Below, piece by piece: positions 52,409 to 61,457 of a stretch of 64,000 bases of DNA. The translations under genes and the position numbers were made by a program. This DNA comes from Desertifilum tharense IPPAS B-1220 (GTDB lineage Bacteria; Cyanobacteriota; Cyanobacteriia; Cyanobacteriales; Desertifilaceae). The notes under the pieces were generated by a model. It did not search any database, was not told the DNA's origin, and worked only from the letters and a program-made list of their open reading frames with translations. The stretch spans positions 62,001-126,000 of the forward strand of contig NZ_MJGC01000077.1 of the NCBI RefSeq assembly GCF_001746915.1. Reading direction: 5' to 3'. The stretch's first letter is position 1. Each line of letters starts with the position of its first letter.

Positions 52409-53038
52409 CTACAGTATCCCCTTAGAACTGGGAATATGACCAGCGCGGCGCGGATCGATTTCCACCGCCATCCGTAAAGCTCTTGCAAATGCCTTAAACG
52501 TCGCCTCAATAATATGATGGGAGTTAATTCCATCCAGTTGACGGATATGCAGCGTCATCTGAGAATGATTCACCAGCGCCACAAAGAACTCTCTGACCAA
52601 CTGCGTATCATAAGTTCCGACGCGCTGCGTGGGAATCTCTAAACCATAACTGAGATGAGGACGACCCGAAAAATCGAGCGATACCTGGACTAACGACTCG
52701 TCCAACGGTGCGATAAAATGCCCAAAGCGGACAATCCCCTTGCGATCGCTCAACGCTTTCCCCAACGCTTGACCGAGGGTAATTCCCACATCTTCATTCG
52801 TGTGGTGATCGTCAATTTCAATATCCCCCGTCGCTTTCACCTCTAAATCGACCAACCCGTGCGACGAAATTTGATGTAACATGTGGTCGAGAAACGGAAC
52901 TCCCGTTTTAGCCTCGCAATGACCTTGACCATCCAGATTAATCGACACATAAACATCTGTCTCCCCCGTGACGCGATGAACCGAAGCGCTACGAGTTTGA
53001 GCAACAGGAGTAGTAGAAGGGCGATCGCTAGTTTGCAT
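52409..53038 (-). CDS. hisB: Imidazoleglycerol-phosphate dehydratase HisB
   Basis: This 209-residue protein has the two HisB metal-binding motifs: FLDHMLHQISSHG followed by DIEIDDHHTNEDVGI, and HSQMTLHIRQLDGINSHHII later. It removes water from imidazole glycerol phosphate in histidine synthesis (sixth step). It is monofunctional, as in plants and cyanobacteria. It follows fabI on the same strand after 66 bases. The N-terminal 15 residues (RPSTTPVAQTRSASVHRV) are slightly longer than usual. Confidence 0.96.
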   Translation of the reverse strand: MQTSDRPSTTPVAQTRSASVHRVTGETDVYVSINLDGQGHCEAKTGVPFLDHMLHQISSHGLVDLEVKATGDIEIDDHHTNEDVGITLGQALGKALSDRKGIVRFGHFIAPLDESLVQVSLDFSGRPHLSYGLEIPTQRVGTYDTQLVREFFVALVNHSQMTLHIRQLDGINSHHIIEATFKAFARALRMAVEIDPRRAGHIPSSKGIL

Positions 53039-53104
53039 AATTTAGAAATATCAGCCAGGTTAGGGCATAGTACAACCCTAACCCATCCGCACAGAAATCA
53101 AAGA

Positions 53105-53881
53105 CTACATTCCCATGATTTCATATCCGGCATCCACATAGATCGTCTGACCTGTAATCCCGCTTGCCAAATCGCTGCCGAGGAACGCTGCTGTATTTCC
53201 CACCTCAGTCTGCGTCACCGTCCGGCGTAGAGGGGCTGTTTCTTCCACATGGTGAATCATATCCAGGATACCGCCAACCGCCGAAGACGCCAACGTCCGA
53301 ATCGGGCCGGCTGAAATCGCATTCACCCGAATATTATGCGGCCCCATTTCTGAAGCCAAATAGCGCACGCTGCATTCCAAACCTGCCTTCGCGACGCCCA
53401 TCACGTTATAGTTGGGAATCACCTTTACCCCACCTAGATACGTTAGGGTAATAATACTCCCGCCTTCAGTCATTAACGGTTTAGCCGCTGCTGCCAATTG
53501 GGTTAAAGAAAAAGTGCTAATCTCTAGCGCCGTCATGAAGCCTTGGCGCGTGGTTTGGCTAAATTCACCGCTGAGTTCATCTTTGCCAGCAAACGCCAAA
53601 CAATGAATTAAGATATCCAGGCGGCCCCATTGTTCTTGAACGGCTGCAAACATCGCCTGCACTTGGTCATCTTCCTGCACGTTACAAGGCACAATCAGGC
53701 TAGGATTGAGGGGAGCAACGAGTTCTTCAACTTTCTTTTTGTAGCGGTCTTTTTCGTCGGGTAAATAGTTAACCCCAATATTTGCCCCGGCTTTGTGAAG
53801 TTGTTGGGCAATTCCCCACGCAATAGAGCGGTTATTGGCGATCCCTGTGACTAGGGCATTTTTTCCGGACAAGTCCAACAT
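53105..53881 (-). CDS. fabI: Enoyl-[acyl-carrier-protein] reductase FabI
   Basis: The 258-residue SDR-type protein has the FabI-specific cofactor site GIANNRSIAWGIAQQLHKAG. The catalytic Tyr and Lys are in YNVMGVAKAGLE, and GPIRTLASSAVGG forms the substrate loop. It reduces trans-2-enoyl-ACP with NADH in the last step of fatty-acid elongation. Co-location with hisB has been seen in other cyanobacteria as far as I recall. The upstream region is shared with divergent ntcA. Confidence 0.96.
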   Translation of the reverse strand: MLDLSGKNALVTGIANNRSIAWGIAQQLHKAGANIGVNYLPDEKDRYKKKVEELVAPLNPSLIVPCNVQEDDQVQAMFAAVQEQWGRLDILIHCLAFAGKDELSGEFSQTTRQGFMTALEISTFSLTQLAAAAKPLMTEGGSIITLTYLGGVKVIPNYNVMGVAKAGLECSVRYLASEMGPHNIRVNAISAGPIRTLASSAVGGILDMIHHVEETAPLRRTVTQTEVGNTAAFLGSDLASGITGQTIYVDAGYEIMGM

Positions 53882-54281
53882 AGCGGTTTGATTTTAGGTT
53901 AAATTAGGGGTCAAGTTCAACAAGGGTGTTCTGTGCTACAAGTTGGGTGAGCTTGAGCATCCGCGATCGCTAGCAAATGCCAGCCTGACCTATGAAATGG
54001 CAATTACCCTTCTGGCACTTTACCTTAATTGGGACTCCTGACACCGATCGAGCGAGGAGTTTTTTCTCCTCTCCCTTGCAAACTAGCGGAATTCGGTCTG
54101 CTGGAAATCAGACAAATTTTCTGTAACACTAAGCACAAAAAACCGTTCAGGAGTAGGTTTAAGTGTTTTCAAAGTGCAATTTGTTCGTAGCTGATACACT
54201 TTTGTCCAACGCCAAAGACATCGCAGAGGCGTTCATCCATCAACTAGGGGAAATTCCGGAGCAACGGTTAAGGCGAAAGAT
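53882..54281. other. 400-base region between fabI and ntcA
   Basis: It should contain both divergent promoters. On the plus strand a terminator-like hairpin lies at 54034-54066, well upstream of ntcA. I looked by eye for an NtcA box GTA-N8-TAC and did not find a convincing one. AT-rich parts lie at 54100-54200. No open frame is seen. Confidence 0.5.
54034..54066 (+). terminator. Terminator-like hairpin upstream of ntcA
   Basis: ACTCCT pairs with AGGAGT around a 15-base loop, which itself contains the palindrome CGATCG, and six T follow. No plus-strand gene ends just before it, since fabI runs away. It may therefore end a small RNA or an early-terminated ntcA leader transcript. Confidence 0.55.
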
Positions 54282-54953
54282 ATGGTAGTGACTGACGATA
54301 GACCGCTAGCATCTGTATTCCGTCAACTCAGTGGCGGTGTTTATCCGCCCGTTGTTGAAACGTTTGAGCGGGGAAAAACAATTTTCTTTCCAGGCGATCC
54401 CGCAGAAAGAGTCTATTTTTTACTCAAAGGGGCCGTCAAGCTATCGCGAGTTTATGAAGCCGGTGAAGAAATTACCGTCGCCTTGCTGCGCGAGAACAGC
54501 GTTTTTGGGGTGTTATCGCTGATTACCGGGCATAAATCGGATCGATTTTATCATTCTGTCGCGTTCACCCCGGTTGAATTGCTGTCCTTACCCATCGAGC
54601 AGGTCGAAAAAGCCCTCAAGGAAAATCCCGAATTGTCCATGTTGATGCTACAGGGTCTTTCCTCTCGGATTTTACAAACCGAAATGATGATTGAAACCTT
54701 GGCACACCGGGACATGGGATCGCGCCTGGTGAGTTTTCTGTTGATTTTGTGCCGCGATTTTGGAGTGCCTAGCCCAGAAGGGATTACAATCGACTTGAAG
54801 TTATCCCATCAGGCGATCGCCGAAGCCATCGGTTCAACCCGCGTAACCGTGACGCGATTGCTGGGCGACTTGCGATCGGAAAAAATGATTTCCATTCACA
54901 AGAAAAAAATCACCGTTCACAATCCTGTGGCGCTGAGTCAACAATTTACCTAG
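54282..54953 (+). CDS. ntcA: Global nitrogen regulator NtcA (CRP family)
   Basis: This 223-residue protein has a cyclic-nucleotide-like effector domain (FERGKTIFFPGDPAERVYFL), the dimer helix and a C-terminal helix-turn-helix. The HTH sequence KLSHQAIAEAIGSTRVTVTR is the nearly invariant NtcA recognition helix. NtcA senses 2-oxoglutarate and with PipX activates nitrogen-assimilation genes in cyanobacteria. The length is exactly that of the family. It is divergent from fabI with a long leader. Confidence 0.97.
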   Translation: MVVTDDRPLASVFRQLSGGVYPPVVETFERGKTIFFPGDPAERVYFLLKGAVKLSRVYEAGEEITVALLRENSVFGVLSLITGHKSDRFYHSVAFTPVELLSLPIEQVEKALKENPELSMLMLQGLSSRILQTEMMIETLAHRDMGSRLVSFLLILCRDFGVPSPEGITIDLKLSHQAIAEAIGSTRVTVTRLLGDLRSEKMISIHKKKITVHNPVALSQQFT

Positions 54954-55035
54954 GTTTGTTGTCATTTTTCGGATTTTCCTTGTCCTTTTTGCCTCCGCTG
55001 GGGATAGGCTGTATCTGGACTTGCTATAGCTGCCT

Positions 55036-56532
55036 ATGACCATCGGTATTATTTTGATCGTGGCGATTTTAGTCTTGGGAGGGGTTCTGGCCACTCTCGG
55101 CGATCGCATTGGCACAAAAGTAGGCAAAGCGAGACTCAGCTTATTCAATCTCCGACCCCGCGACACGGCGGTTTTAATTACTATCGTCACTGGCGTTCTG
55201 ATTTCCGGATCGACCCTGGGAATTCTATTCGCCACCAGTAAACCGCTGCGTCGGGGTGTTTTTGAATATGACGAAACCCAGCGCAACCTCCGACGCGCCC
55301 GCGAAGAACTCGACGAAGTTCACCGCCAAAAAACTCAAATCGAAAACGAACTGATTGAAGCCAGAACAGAGCAAGCCCAAGCCCAAACCCGCCTCAATGA
55401 AACCAATGAAGCGCTAGAAAGCGTTTTAGAACAACGCGCCCAAACCGAAGCCCAACTCGCAGAAACCGAGGAACAAATTAGCCGCCTAGAAGCAGAGTTT
55501 CGGGAAACCCAGCGCGAACAAAGAGAACTCACCAATCGGTTTCAACAAGCCCAAGGGCGGCTTCAAGATGTCACCCGACAGGCAGCAAACCTGCGTCAAG
55601 ACATTGCTCAACTGCAAGCCGAACGCCAAGATTTAATTCAACAGCGGGACGCCGTGCGCGAACAAATTGCCCAGCGCGACCAAGAAATTGCTCAACGCGA
55701 TCGCGATTTGGCCGAACGCGACCAAGAAATTCTAGCCCGCAACAAAGCCCTAGAAGAACGCGATCGCGAAATTGCCGAACGCACCGCCATGATTGCCCAA
55801 GGTGAAAGACGCCTCGGAGAACTTGAAGATCAGCAGCGGCTTTTAGAACGCCAAGTCCGCATCCTAGAACGCTACTACCAGGACTATCAAGGCCTGCGCC
55901 AAGGCAACGTTGCCCTATTACGGGGTCAAATTTTAGCCTCTGGGGTGGTTCGCATTCCCGCACCCGATCGAGCCACAGAGGTGATTGAAGCCCTGCTGAA
56001 TGAAGCCAATCGCAGCGCCTTAAGTGCTATCTTAAGTCCGGGTGAAGCCCCCCCTAGCGAACCCGTGATTCAAATTACCAATGTGGAAGTCGAGCAATTG
56101 ACGAGCCAAATTGCTGACGGTCAAGATTATGTGGTGCGAATTCTTTCCGGCGGGAACTACGTACGCGGCGAAACCTCCGTGCGCGTATTTGCCGATGCAG
56201 TCCTCAATCAGATTGTGTTTCTCTCCGGGGAAGTGGTGGCGGCGACGCTTGTTAACCCGCTAACCATGACTGAGGAGCAAATTATGGAACGCCTCGATTT
56301 GCTGGTAGAGTCTTCTAAGTTTCGCGCCCGTCGTGCGGGAATTTTTGGCAATACCACGATTCAAATTGCCGATGGCAACCCGGAAACCCTCTTGCGGTTT
56401 ATTCAGCAGGTTAAAGCGTCTTCTCAACCGCTGAATATTCGGGCGGTGGCGTCGGAAGCGATTTATACGGCCGGCCCGCTGAAGTTAGAATTTATTGCGA
56501 TTCAAGATAATCAAGTCCTGTTTCGGACTTAA
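55036..56532 (+). CDS. DUF3084 domain-containing membrane-anchored coiled-coil protein
   Basis: The 498-residue protein has two membrane helices at the N-terminus (IGIILIVAILVLGGVLATLG and TAVLITIVTGVLISGSTLGI). A long charged coiled coil from about residue 75 to 300 is rich in E, Q and R, for example REQIAQRDQEIAQRDRDLAE. The C-terminal DUF3084 domain has SGGNYVRGETSVRVFADAVL. The family is cyanobacterial and of unknown function. It often precedes the small YqgF-like gene, as here after 57 bases. Confidence 0.9.
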   Translation: MTIGIILIVAILVLGGVLATLGDRIGTKVGKARLSLFNLRPRDTAVLITIVTGVLISGSTLGILFATSKPLRRGVFEYDETQRNLRRAREELDEVHRQKTQIENELIEARTEQAQAQTRLNETNEALESVLEQRAQTEAQLAETEEQISRLEAEFRETQREQRELTNRFQQAQGRLQDVTRQAANLRQDIAQLQAERQDLIQQRDAVREQIAQRDQEIAQRDRDLAERDQEILARNKALEERDREIAERTAMIAQGERRLGELEDQQRLLERQVRILERYYQDYQGLRQGNVALLRGQILASGVVRIPAPDRATEVIEALLNEANRSALSAILSPGEAPPSEPVIQITNVEVEQLTSQIADGQDYVVRILSGGNYVRGETSVRVFADAVLNQIVFLSGEVVAATLVNPLTMTEEQIMERLDLLVESSKFRARRAGIFGNTTIQIADGNPETLLRFIQQVKASSQPLNIRAVASEAIYTAGPLKLEFIAIQDNQVLFRT

Positions 56533-56589
56533 AGGATCGACGCCCGGTTCGCGATTAAACTCTAAAAGACCCTATTGATAGCTGTTTCT

Positions 56590-57018
56590 ATGCCACCTAC
56601 CGATCAACCCGCTATTTTAGGTTTCGATCCCGGTCGTCAAAAGTGCGGCCTGGCTGTGATGGGGGTCGATCGCGTATTGTACTATCATCAAGTGATTGCT
56701 TCTGAAGCTGCGATCGCCACTATTGCCCAACTGCAAAAGCAATACCCAATTTCGCTGTTAGTGATGGGCGATCAAACCAGCGCCAAGGAATGGAAGCAAA
56801 GAATTAGCCAAGAATTGACCCTATCGGCGAATATTGTCACGGTTGACGAGCGCTATAGTTCTTTAGAAGCTCGCGATCGCTATTGGCAAATGTATCCGCC
56901 CCAAGGGTTGACTCGCCTCTTACCCAAGGGGATGCGCCAACCCCCTAGACCAATTGACGATATTGTCGCTATCCTGTTGATTGAGCGCTACCTAGAACGC
57001 CTGACCCGCGCTCTCTAA
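56590..57018 (+). CDS. YqgF/RuvX-like putative pre-16S rRNA nuclease or resolvase-fold protein
   Basis: I chose ATG 56590 (MPPTDQPAILGFDPGRQKCG, 142 residues) over a TTG five codons upstream. It has an RNase H-like fold with the first Asp in GFDPGRQKCGLAVMG, Glu in TVDERYSSLEARDRYW and the last Asp in PIDDIVAIL. This matches the metal-binding pattern of the YqgF family. It may process the 5' end of 16S rRNA or act on branched DNA. It is probably co-transcribed with the DUF3084 gene and converges on rpsF. Confidence 0.85.
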   Translation: MPPTDQPAILGFDPGRQKCGLAVMGVDRVLYYHQVIASEAAIATIAQLQKQYPISLLVMGDQTSAKEWKQRISQELTLSANIVTVDERYSSLEARDRYWQMYPPQGLTRLLPKGMRQPPRPIDDIVAILLIERYLERLTRAL

Positions 57019-57115
57019 AACCCTAAGCCTAAATCTGGGGTTTCTAAAATATGCAGTTGCAATAAAGAGGGGCAAGGCTTCACCTCCCCCTCATCGACCA
57101 AATTTCAAGCCGCGT

Positions 57116-57442
57116 TTAAGCTTCTACAGCTTCAGCTTCTTCAACTTCAGTCACGGGTTGCTTAACGGTGAGGTAACGAATCACTTCATCGCTTAAGCGC
57201 ATTGCTCTTTCGAGAACAGCCACAGCACTTCCGGGGGCACGATAATTCATTTGCACGTAAACCCCTTCCCGCTGTCTGTCGATTTCATAAGCGAGGCGGC
57301 GCTTCCCGCGATGCTGGGTTTCTAGCCCTTGAGCGCCTTGATCGCGCAGAATGTTTTGATACTTATCGATATTTTGATCGACGAGTTCGTCCCCCAAGTC
57401 GGGACGCAAAATGTACATGGTTTCGTAGACGAAGTTATGCAT
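57116..57442 (-). CDS. rpsF: 30S ribosomal protein bS6
   Basis: The start is ATG 57442 (MHNFVYETMYILRPDLGDEL, 108 residues); a TTG two codons earlier is less likely. The S6 pattern YETMYILRPDL, RGKRRLAYEIDRQREGVYVQ and LERAMRLSDEVIRYL is clear. It binds 16S rRNA together with S18 in the platform. In cyanobacteria rpsF is often apart from rpsR, as here. The acidic C-terminus (VTEVEEAEAVEA) is usual. Confidence 0.96.
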   Translation of the reverse strand: MHNFVYETMYILRPDLGDELVDQNIDKYQNILRDQGAQGLETQHRGKRRLAYEIDRQREGVYVQMNYRAPGSAVAVLERAMRLSDEVIRYLTVKQPVTEVEEAEAVEA

Positions 57443-57942
57443 GACCAATTTTCCTTGTGGGCAGTAGGGCTTCTTAAGCTGTCAACCGCAAGCAGAGATT
57501 CGCCGGGTAGCACCGCAGAAGCAAGGACTTACTATTGTATAGTGTTGACATCCTCATTTTGTCTAAGCGAGGGGCTGCCTCTTTAGACAGACGGTTCAAA
57601 AGCAATACAGCACCTCCCCTTGACTAGTGTTAGACCTGGGGTAAAGCTGTTGTGGCTCCGTTGAAACCGCAGTCTATTAATTTACCATATTTTGGGCTGA
57701 CTCGCTCCCCGTACAGTCTGCACGCGACCGAACGGCGCTCTCATTTCCGGGTTGAAGGTTCGGTGCTAGGGAAAGCGATCGCATTTAGACCAACTACTCT
57801 GAAAATTTTCAACTCAACGCTAAAATAACTTAGCTCTAAAATTGTACATTATCGGTCTTCCCTTGCCTGTCATTGTTCTAGCTCCTCTCTCGACTCACAC
57901 CCAAACCTAAACGTTATAGATACAAAGGCATGAGATGAGCTT
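57443..57942. other. 500-base divergent region between rpsF and the FAH-family gene
   Basis: It has two promoters to house. A bulged hairpin TGTCTAA..GAGG / CCTC.TTAGACA lies at 57560-57589, preceded by TTGACATCCTC. This arrangement resembles the ends of IS200/IS605-type elements, but no transposase is present. The rest has no open frame that looks coding. It includes one HIP1 site near 57775. Confidence 0.45.
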
Positions 57943-58734
57943 ATGGCGCAGCGCTATGTCCGAGTCCAAACCCGCGAAGGGCAAATCTATTATGGTTTAC
58001 TGCAACTCAATCGTCAGGTGCAGGTTCTAGATGCACCGCCTTGGTTACAGGGACAACCCACGGATCTCGAATTAGACGCCGAACAGTATAAAATTCTGGC
58101 CCCTTGCGCGCCCTCAAAAATTGTGGCGGTGGGGAAAAATTATCCTAACCATGCCGCCGAAATGGGAGGCGAGGTGCCGGAAGAACCCCTGTTGTTTCTA
58201 AAACCGTCTACTTCGGCGATCGCAGCAGGTGTAGAGATTCGCTACCCGGCTCAGTCTACGCGGGTAGACTACGAGGGAGAGCTAGCACTGGTGATTGGCG
58301 AACGCTGTAGCGACTGCACGCCCGAACAGGCCCAAAATAAGATTTGGGGTTATACCATTGCTAACGATGTCACCGCCCGCGATTTACAGGCTAAGGATGG
58401 GCAATGGACGCGGGCAAAAGGGTTTGATACGTTTTGTCCTTTGGGGCCTTGGATCGTGCGAGAGGTCAGTCCTGGGGCGCTGTTACAGACCTTTCTCAAT
58501 GATAGCGATCGCCCCCTGCAATCGGCTTCCATTGACCAGATGGTTTTTGCCCCTGATTTTCTGGTGTCTTATATTTCTAAGGTGATGATGCTTTTACCGG
58601 GCGATGTTGTTCTGACAGGCACTCCCGCCGGGATTGGGCCGATGCAAATTGGCGATCGCGTTCGCATCGAAATTGAAGGCATCGGTTACTTAGAAAACTC
58701 CGTAGTGGCTCGCACGCCCGTACCGCCTAGCTAG
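57943..58734 (+). CDS. Fumarylacetoacetate hydrolase (FAH) family protein
   Basis: This 263-residue protein has a short N-domain, then the FAH core: KIVAVGKNYPNHAAEMG, PLLFLKPSTSAIAAG, the metal-binding Glu/Glu/Asp in VDYEGELALVIG and NDVTARDLQ. MLLPGDVVLTGTPAGIGPMQ follows. Family members hydrolyse or decarboxylate acylpyruvates and oxaloacetate (FAHD1-like). The exact substrate here is unknown. It has normal length and a cytoplasmic location. Confidence 0.93.
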   Translation: MAQRYVRVQTREGQIYYGLLQLNRQVQVLDAPPWLQGQPTDLELDAEQYKILAPCAPSKIVAVGKNYPNHAAEMGGEVPEEPLLFLKPSTSAIAAGVEIRYPAQSTRVDYEGELALVIGERCSDCTPEQAQNKIWGYTIANDVTARDLQAKDGQWTRAKGFDTFCPLGPWIVREVSPGALLQTFLNDSDRPLQSASIDQMVFAPDFLVSYISKVMMLLPGDVVLTGTPAGIGPMQIGDRVRIEIEGIGYLENSVVARTPVPPS

Positions 58735-58758
58735 TCTTGACATTTTTCCTGCCTTGTG

Positions 58759-59238
58759 CTATCGAACTTGAGCATAGGCAGCATCAGAGATCGTGGGAAT
58801 TTCTGCATAACGACCCATCAGGGATTGCACTACTGCATACACAAACGCGACGACAATCGCCAAAAAGATGGTGTTGGATAGGGTTTCCAGCAAAATTCCC
58901 ACTTGCAGCGCCGGGCCGAGAATGTATTGGAACACCAAGTTACATAATATTAAAACAATATCCAACAAAATCGCTTGCATCGCATTAAAGCGAATAAAGT
59001 GATTGATATTGGGATTTCTCACCACTGCTAAAAAGAGCGCAAAGAAAACAATTAAGCTAATAAAAGGCACGCTCGTATAAAGCTGGATCAACGGTAACAA
59101 GGGCACGAAGAGGAGTTGCAACACCGGGAACTGCATCAACAAAAATCGCCCAAACATCAACGCATCGATCAACGGCAGCAAATAGGGCAAGCAAGCAAAA
59201 ATGCGATCGAGGACAGTCGTCGAACCGCGCCAAGTCAT
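58759..59238 (-). CDS. Tic20 family membrane protein
   Basis: The 159-residue protein has four membrane helices (for example FACLPYLLPLIDALMFGRFL, then VPFISLIVFFALFLAVV). The Tic20 motif is NPNINHFIRFNAMQAILLDI. In plastids Tic20 is part of the inner-envelope import channel. In cyanobacteria the homologue has been linked to protein or amino-acid transport, but its role is unclear. It is convergent with the FAH-family gene. Confidence 0.92.
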   Translation of the reverse strand: MTWRGSTTVLDRIFACLPYLLPLIDALMFGRFLLMQFPVLQLLFVPLLPLIQLYTSVPFISLIVFFALFLAVVRNPNINHFIRFNAMQAILLDIVLILCNLVFQYILGPALQVGILLETLSNTIFLAIVVAFVYAVVQSLMGRYAEIPTISDAAYAQVR

Positions 59239-59341
59239 TTCAGAGTTCTCCTTTCAAATCGCAATCGGGTCAGCATTGACCCTTAAGCACAGGATAGCGC
59301 ATATTGGTCAGACCGTTGGAGCCAGAGGCAAGGCGCGATCG

Positions 59342-59539
59342 CTATTCAATACAAGCAATCCGAAACCCCATCTGACACTCATACTGAATCGGTTGAGCTG
59401 GCGAAGGACGCTGAAGAGCATGACCGCAGCGCAACTGACCTTGACGCCATCGGGGTTGACCGCTGCGATCGGCTAACAAACAGCCTTGACAAACCGTTTT
59501 CGGCGCAATGATTTGATCGTCAATGAGCATCACTAACAT
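59342..59539 (-). CDS. Small cysteine-containing hypothetical protein (65 aa)
   Basis: MLVMLIDDQIIAPKTVCQGC begins this short protein, which has five cysteines: a C-x-x-C pair, one in LRCGHAL, one in QYECQMG and one near the end. The spacing suggests a small metal-binding or redox protein. The frame has good coding character, and I have the impression it is conserved in cyanobacteria without a name. The start could be the second Met (MLIDD). It is upstream of the Tic20 gene on the same strand, 100 bases away. Confidence 0.6.
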   Translation of the reverse strand: MLVMLIDDQIIAPKTVCQGCLLADRSGQPRWRQGQLRCGHALQRPSPAQPIQYECQMGFRIACIE

Positions 59540-59991
59540 TGCTGAACCTCCAGAGCTTCTGTGAGGCGAATACCCTTATTTTAAGTGAGTTAAATTAGAA
59601 AATAGTGCTAATCAATACACACCTTAATACAGCGTTAACGTTCGATCCCAAACCCTTGCGCCGATCGTCTCAGGTTCAGGTTAAAAGCGCCCTCACCAGC
59701 CTGACAAGCTGTACTGAGCGCCAATTTTCCCAATTTGAGTGAAATCAGCAATCGGCGATCGCCCCAAAACTCCATTTGTCTAGATTAAAACGAAAAGTTA
59801 TGATGATTGACTCAGGAGAATGTCAGCAATGAGCGATCGCCCTTGTCAGTTGAAGGCGCTCAAACAAGGGACAAGCCCTGCGTCTTGCCACCTCTCCACC
59901 CACCGGACAAAGTTGTCAAACTTCTGTTCAGCAATCGCACCAGCTTGCTACCTTAAGATAGCGGCTGCCTATATTTCGGGGAATTCTTGCA
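59540..59991. other. 452-base divergent region upstream of glyA
   Basis: It presumably holds the glyA promoter and the promoter of the small minus-strand gene. A short plus-strand frame at 59820-60101 is mostly inside glyA and does not look coding. I examined the glyA leader for a glycine riboswitch and saw none of its conserved blocks. No terminator or RNA gene is seen. Confidence 0.45.
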
Positions 59992-61287
59992 GTGACACAA
60001 ACGAACTTAGACTTTCTAGTCAAAACCGATCCCACCGTTGCCACCATTATCCAACAAGAACTGCAACGCCAACGCGATCGCGTCGAACTGATTGCGAGTG
60101 AAAACTTCACCTCAGCAGCAGTCATGGCCGCTCAAGGCTGCGTCATGACCAACAAATACGCTGAAGGTCTACCGGGCAAACGCTATTATGGCGGCTGCGA
60201 GTACGTCGATCTTGTCGAACAACTCGCCATCGATCGCGTCAAGCAACTGTTTGGGGCAGCCCATGCCAACGTCCAACCCCACTCTGGGGCACAAGCGAAC
60301 TTCGCCGTCTTCCTTGCCCTGCTAGAGCCAGGAGACACCATTATGGGCATGGACTTATCCCACGGCGGACACCTCACCCACGGCTCTCCCGTCAACGTAT
60401 CCGGGAAATGGTTTAAAGTCTGTCACTACGGCGTCAGTCCAGAAACCGAACGCTTAGACTACGACCAAATTCTCGAACTGGCCCGCCAACATCGGCCCAA
60501 ACTGATCATTTGCGGCTATTCCGCCTATCCGCGCATCATTGATTTTGAGAAGTTCAGAGCGATCGCCGATGAAGTTGGCGCTTACCTGCTAGCCGATATC
60601 GCTCACATTGCCGGACTCGTTGCCACCGGACATCATCCCAGCCCCCTCCCCTACTGCGATGTCGTCACCACCACCACCCACAAAACCCTGCGCGGGCCCC
60701 GTGGCGGTCTGATTATGACTCGCGATGCCGAACTGGGCAAAAAACTCGATAAAGCCGTATTCCCCGGCAACCAAGGCGGCCCCCTAGAACACGTCATCGC
60801 CGCCAAAGCCGTTGCTTTCGGCGAAGCCCTCGCCCCAGAATTTAAAACCTATTCTGCCCAAGTCATCGCCAACGCCCAAGCCTTAGCCAACCAACTGCAA
60901 GCACGCGGACTCAAAATTGTTTCCGGCGGCACGGACAATCACCTGATGTTAGTGGATTTGCGCTCCGTTAACATGACCGGGAAACGAGCCGACCAACTGG
61001 TGAGCGAAATCAACATCACCGCCAACAAAAATACCGTCCCCTTTGACCCCGAATCGCCCTTTGTCACCAGCGGTTTGCGCCTCGGTTCGCCCGCAATGAC
61101 CACGCGGGGGATGGGAACGCCCGAATTTCAGGAGATTGGCAACATTATCGCCGATCGCCTCCTCAATCCCGAAGATAGCGCAATTGCTCAAAATTGTCGC
61201 CACCGGGTTGCCTCCTTGTGCGATCGCTTCCCCCTATACCCTCATTTGCAAATTCCGGTTCCCCAGCTTGAAAGCGCGTTAACTTAA
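59992..61287 (+). CDS. glyA: Serine hydroxymethyltransferase
   Basis: The 431-residue PLP enzyme starts at GTG 59992 (MTQTNLDFLVKTDPTVATII). It has VELIASENFTSAAVMAAQGC, the PLP lysine in TTTTHKTLRGPRGG and the glycine-rich VKQLFGAAHANVQPHSGAQA. It converts serine and tetrahydrofolate to glycine and methylene-tetrahydrofolate and matters in photorespiration. The length is normal. Behind it lies a spacer with competing hairpins before the next gene. Confidence 0.97.
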   Translation: MTQTNLDFLVKTDPTVATIIQQELQRQRDRVELIASENFTSAAVMAAQGCVMTNKYAEGLPGKRYYGGCEYVDLVEQLAIDRVKQLFGAAHANVQPHSGAQANFAVFLALLEPGDTIMGMDLSHGGHLTHGSPVNVSGKWFKVCHYGVSPETERLDYDQILELARQHRPKLIICGYSAYPRIIDFEKFRAIADEVGAYLLADIAHIAGLVATGHHPSPLPYCDVVTTTTHKTLRGPRGGLIMTRDAELGKKLDKAVFPGNQGGPLEHVIAAKAVAFGEALAPEFKTYSAQVIANAQALANQLQARGLKIVSGGTDNHLMLVDLRSVNMTGKRADQLVSEINITANKNTVPFDPESPFVTSGLRLGSPAMTTRGMGTPEFQEIGNIIADRLLNPEDSAIAQNCRHRVASLCDRFPLYPHLQIPVPQLESALT

Positions 61288-61338
61288 GAGGACTCGCGAA
61301 ATCTTCCTTTCTTCTGGTAAATTCGGTGATACACTAAT

Positions 61339-61400
61339 CCCGACAAAGTTGAAATCATCAGTGTCGGGCTTAGAGTAGAAGTCTAATCAACTTCTAGTTG
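61339..61400 (+). promoter_or_regulatory. Cluster of mutually exclusive hairpins between glyA and the WecA-like gene
   Basis: CCCGACA (61339-61345) pairs with TGTCGGG (61362-61368). TAGAAGT (61376-61382) pairs with ACTTCTA (61390-61396). AAGTTGA (61346-61352) can instead pair with TCAACTT (61387-61393), which would open the second hairpin. CAACT/AGTTG at 61388-61400 is another option. This is compatible with an RNA switch or leader fold, but there is no T-run terminator. Confidence 0.35.
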
Positions 61401-61457
61401 TCAAAGCAAGCGTCCTCACATTCAACCCGAACAGCGTTGCAGATGCCCTAAGAGTAG

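Noticed and set aside
54034..54045. Yfr1-like motif ACTCCTGACACC
   Set aside because: It differs at one conserved base from ACTCCTCACAC, and the first six bases are in a terminator stem, whereas the Yfr1 motif is single-stranded.
53882..54281. NtcA autoregulation box GTA-N8-TAC upstream of ntcA
   Set aside because: No convincing match was found by eye on either strand.
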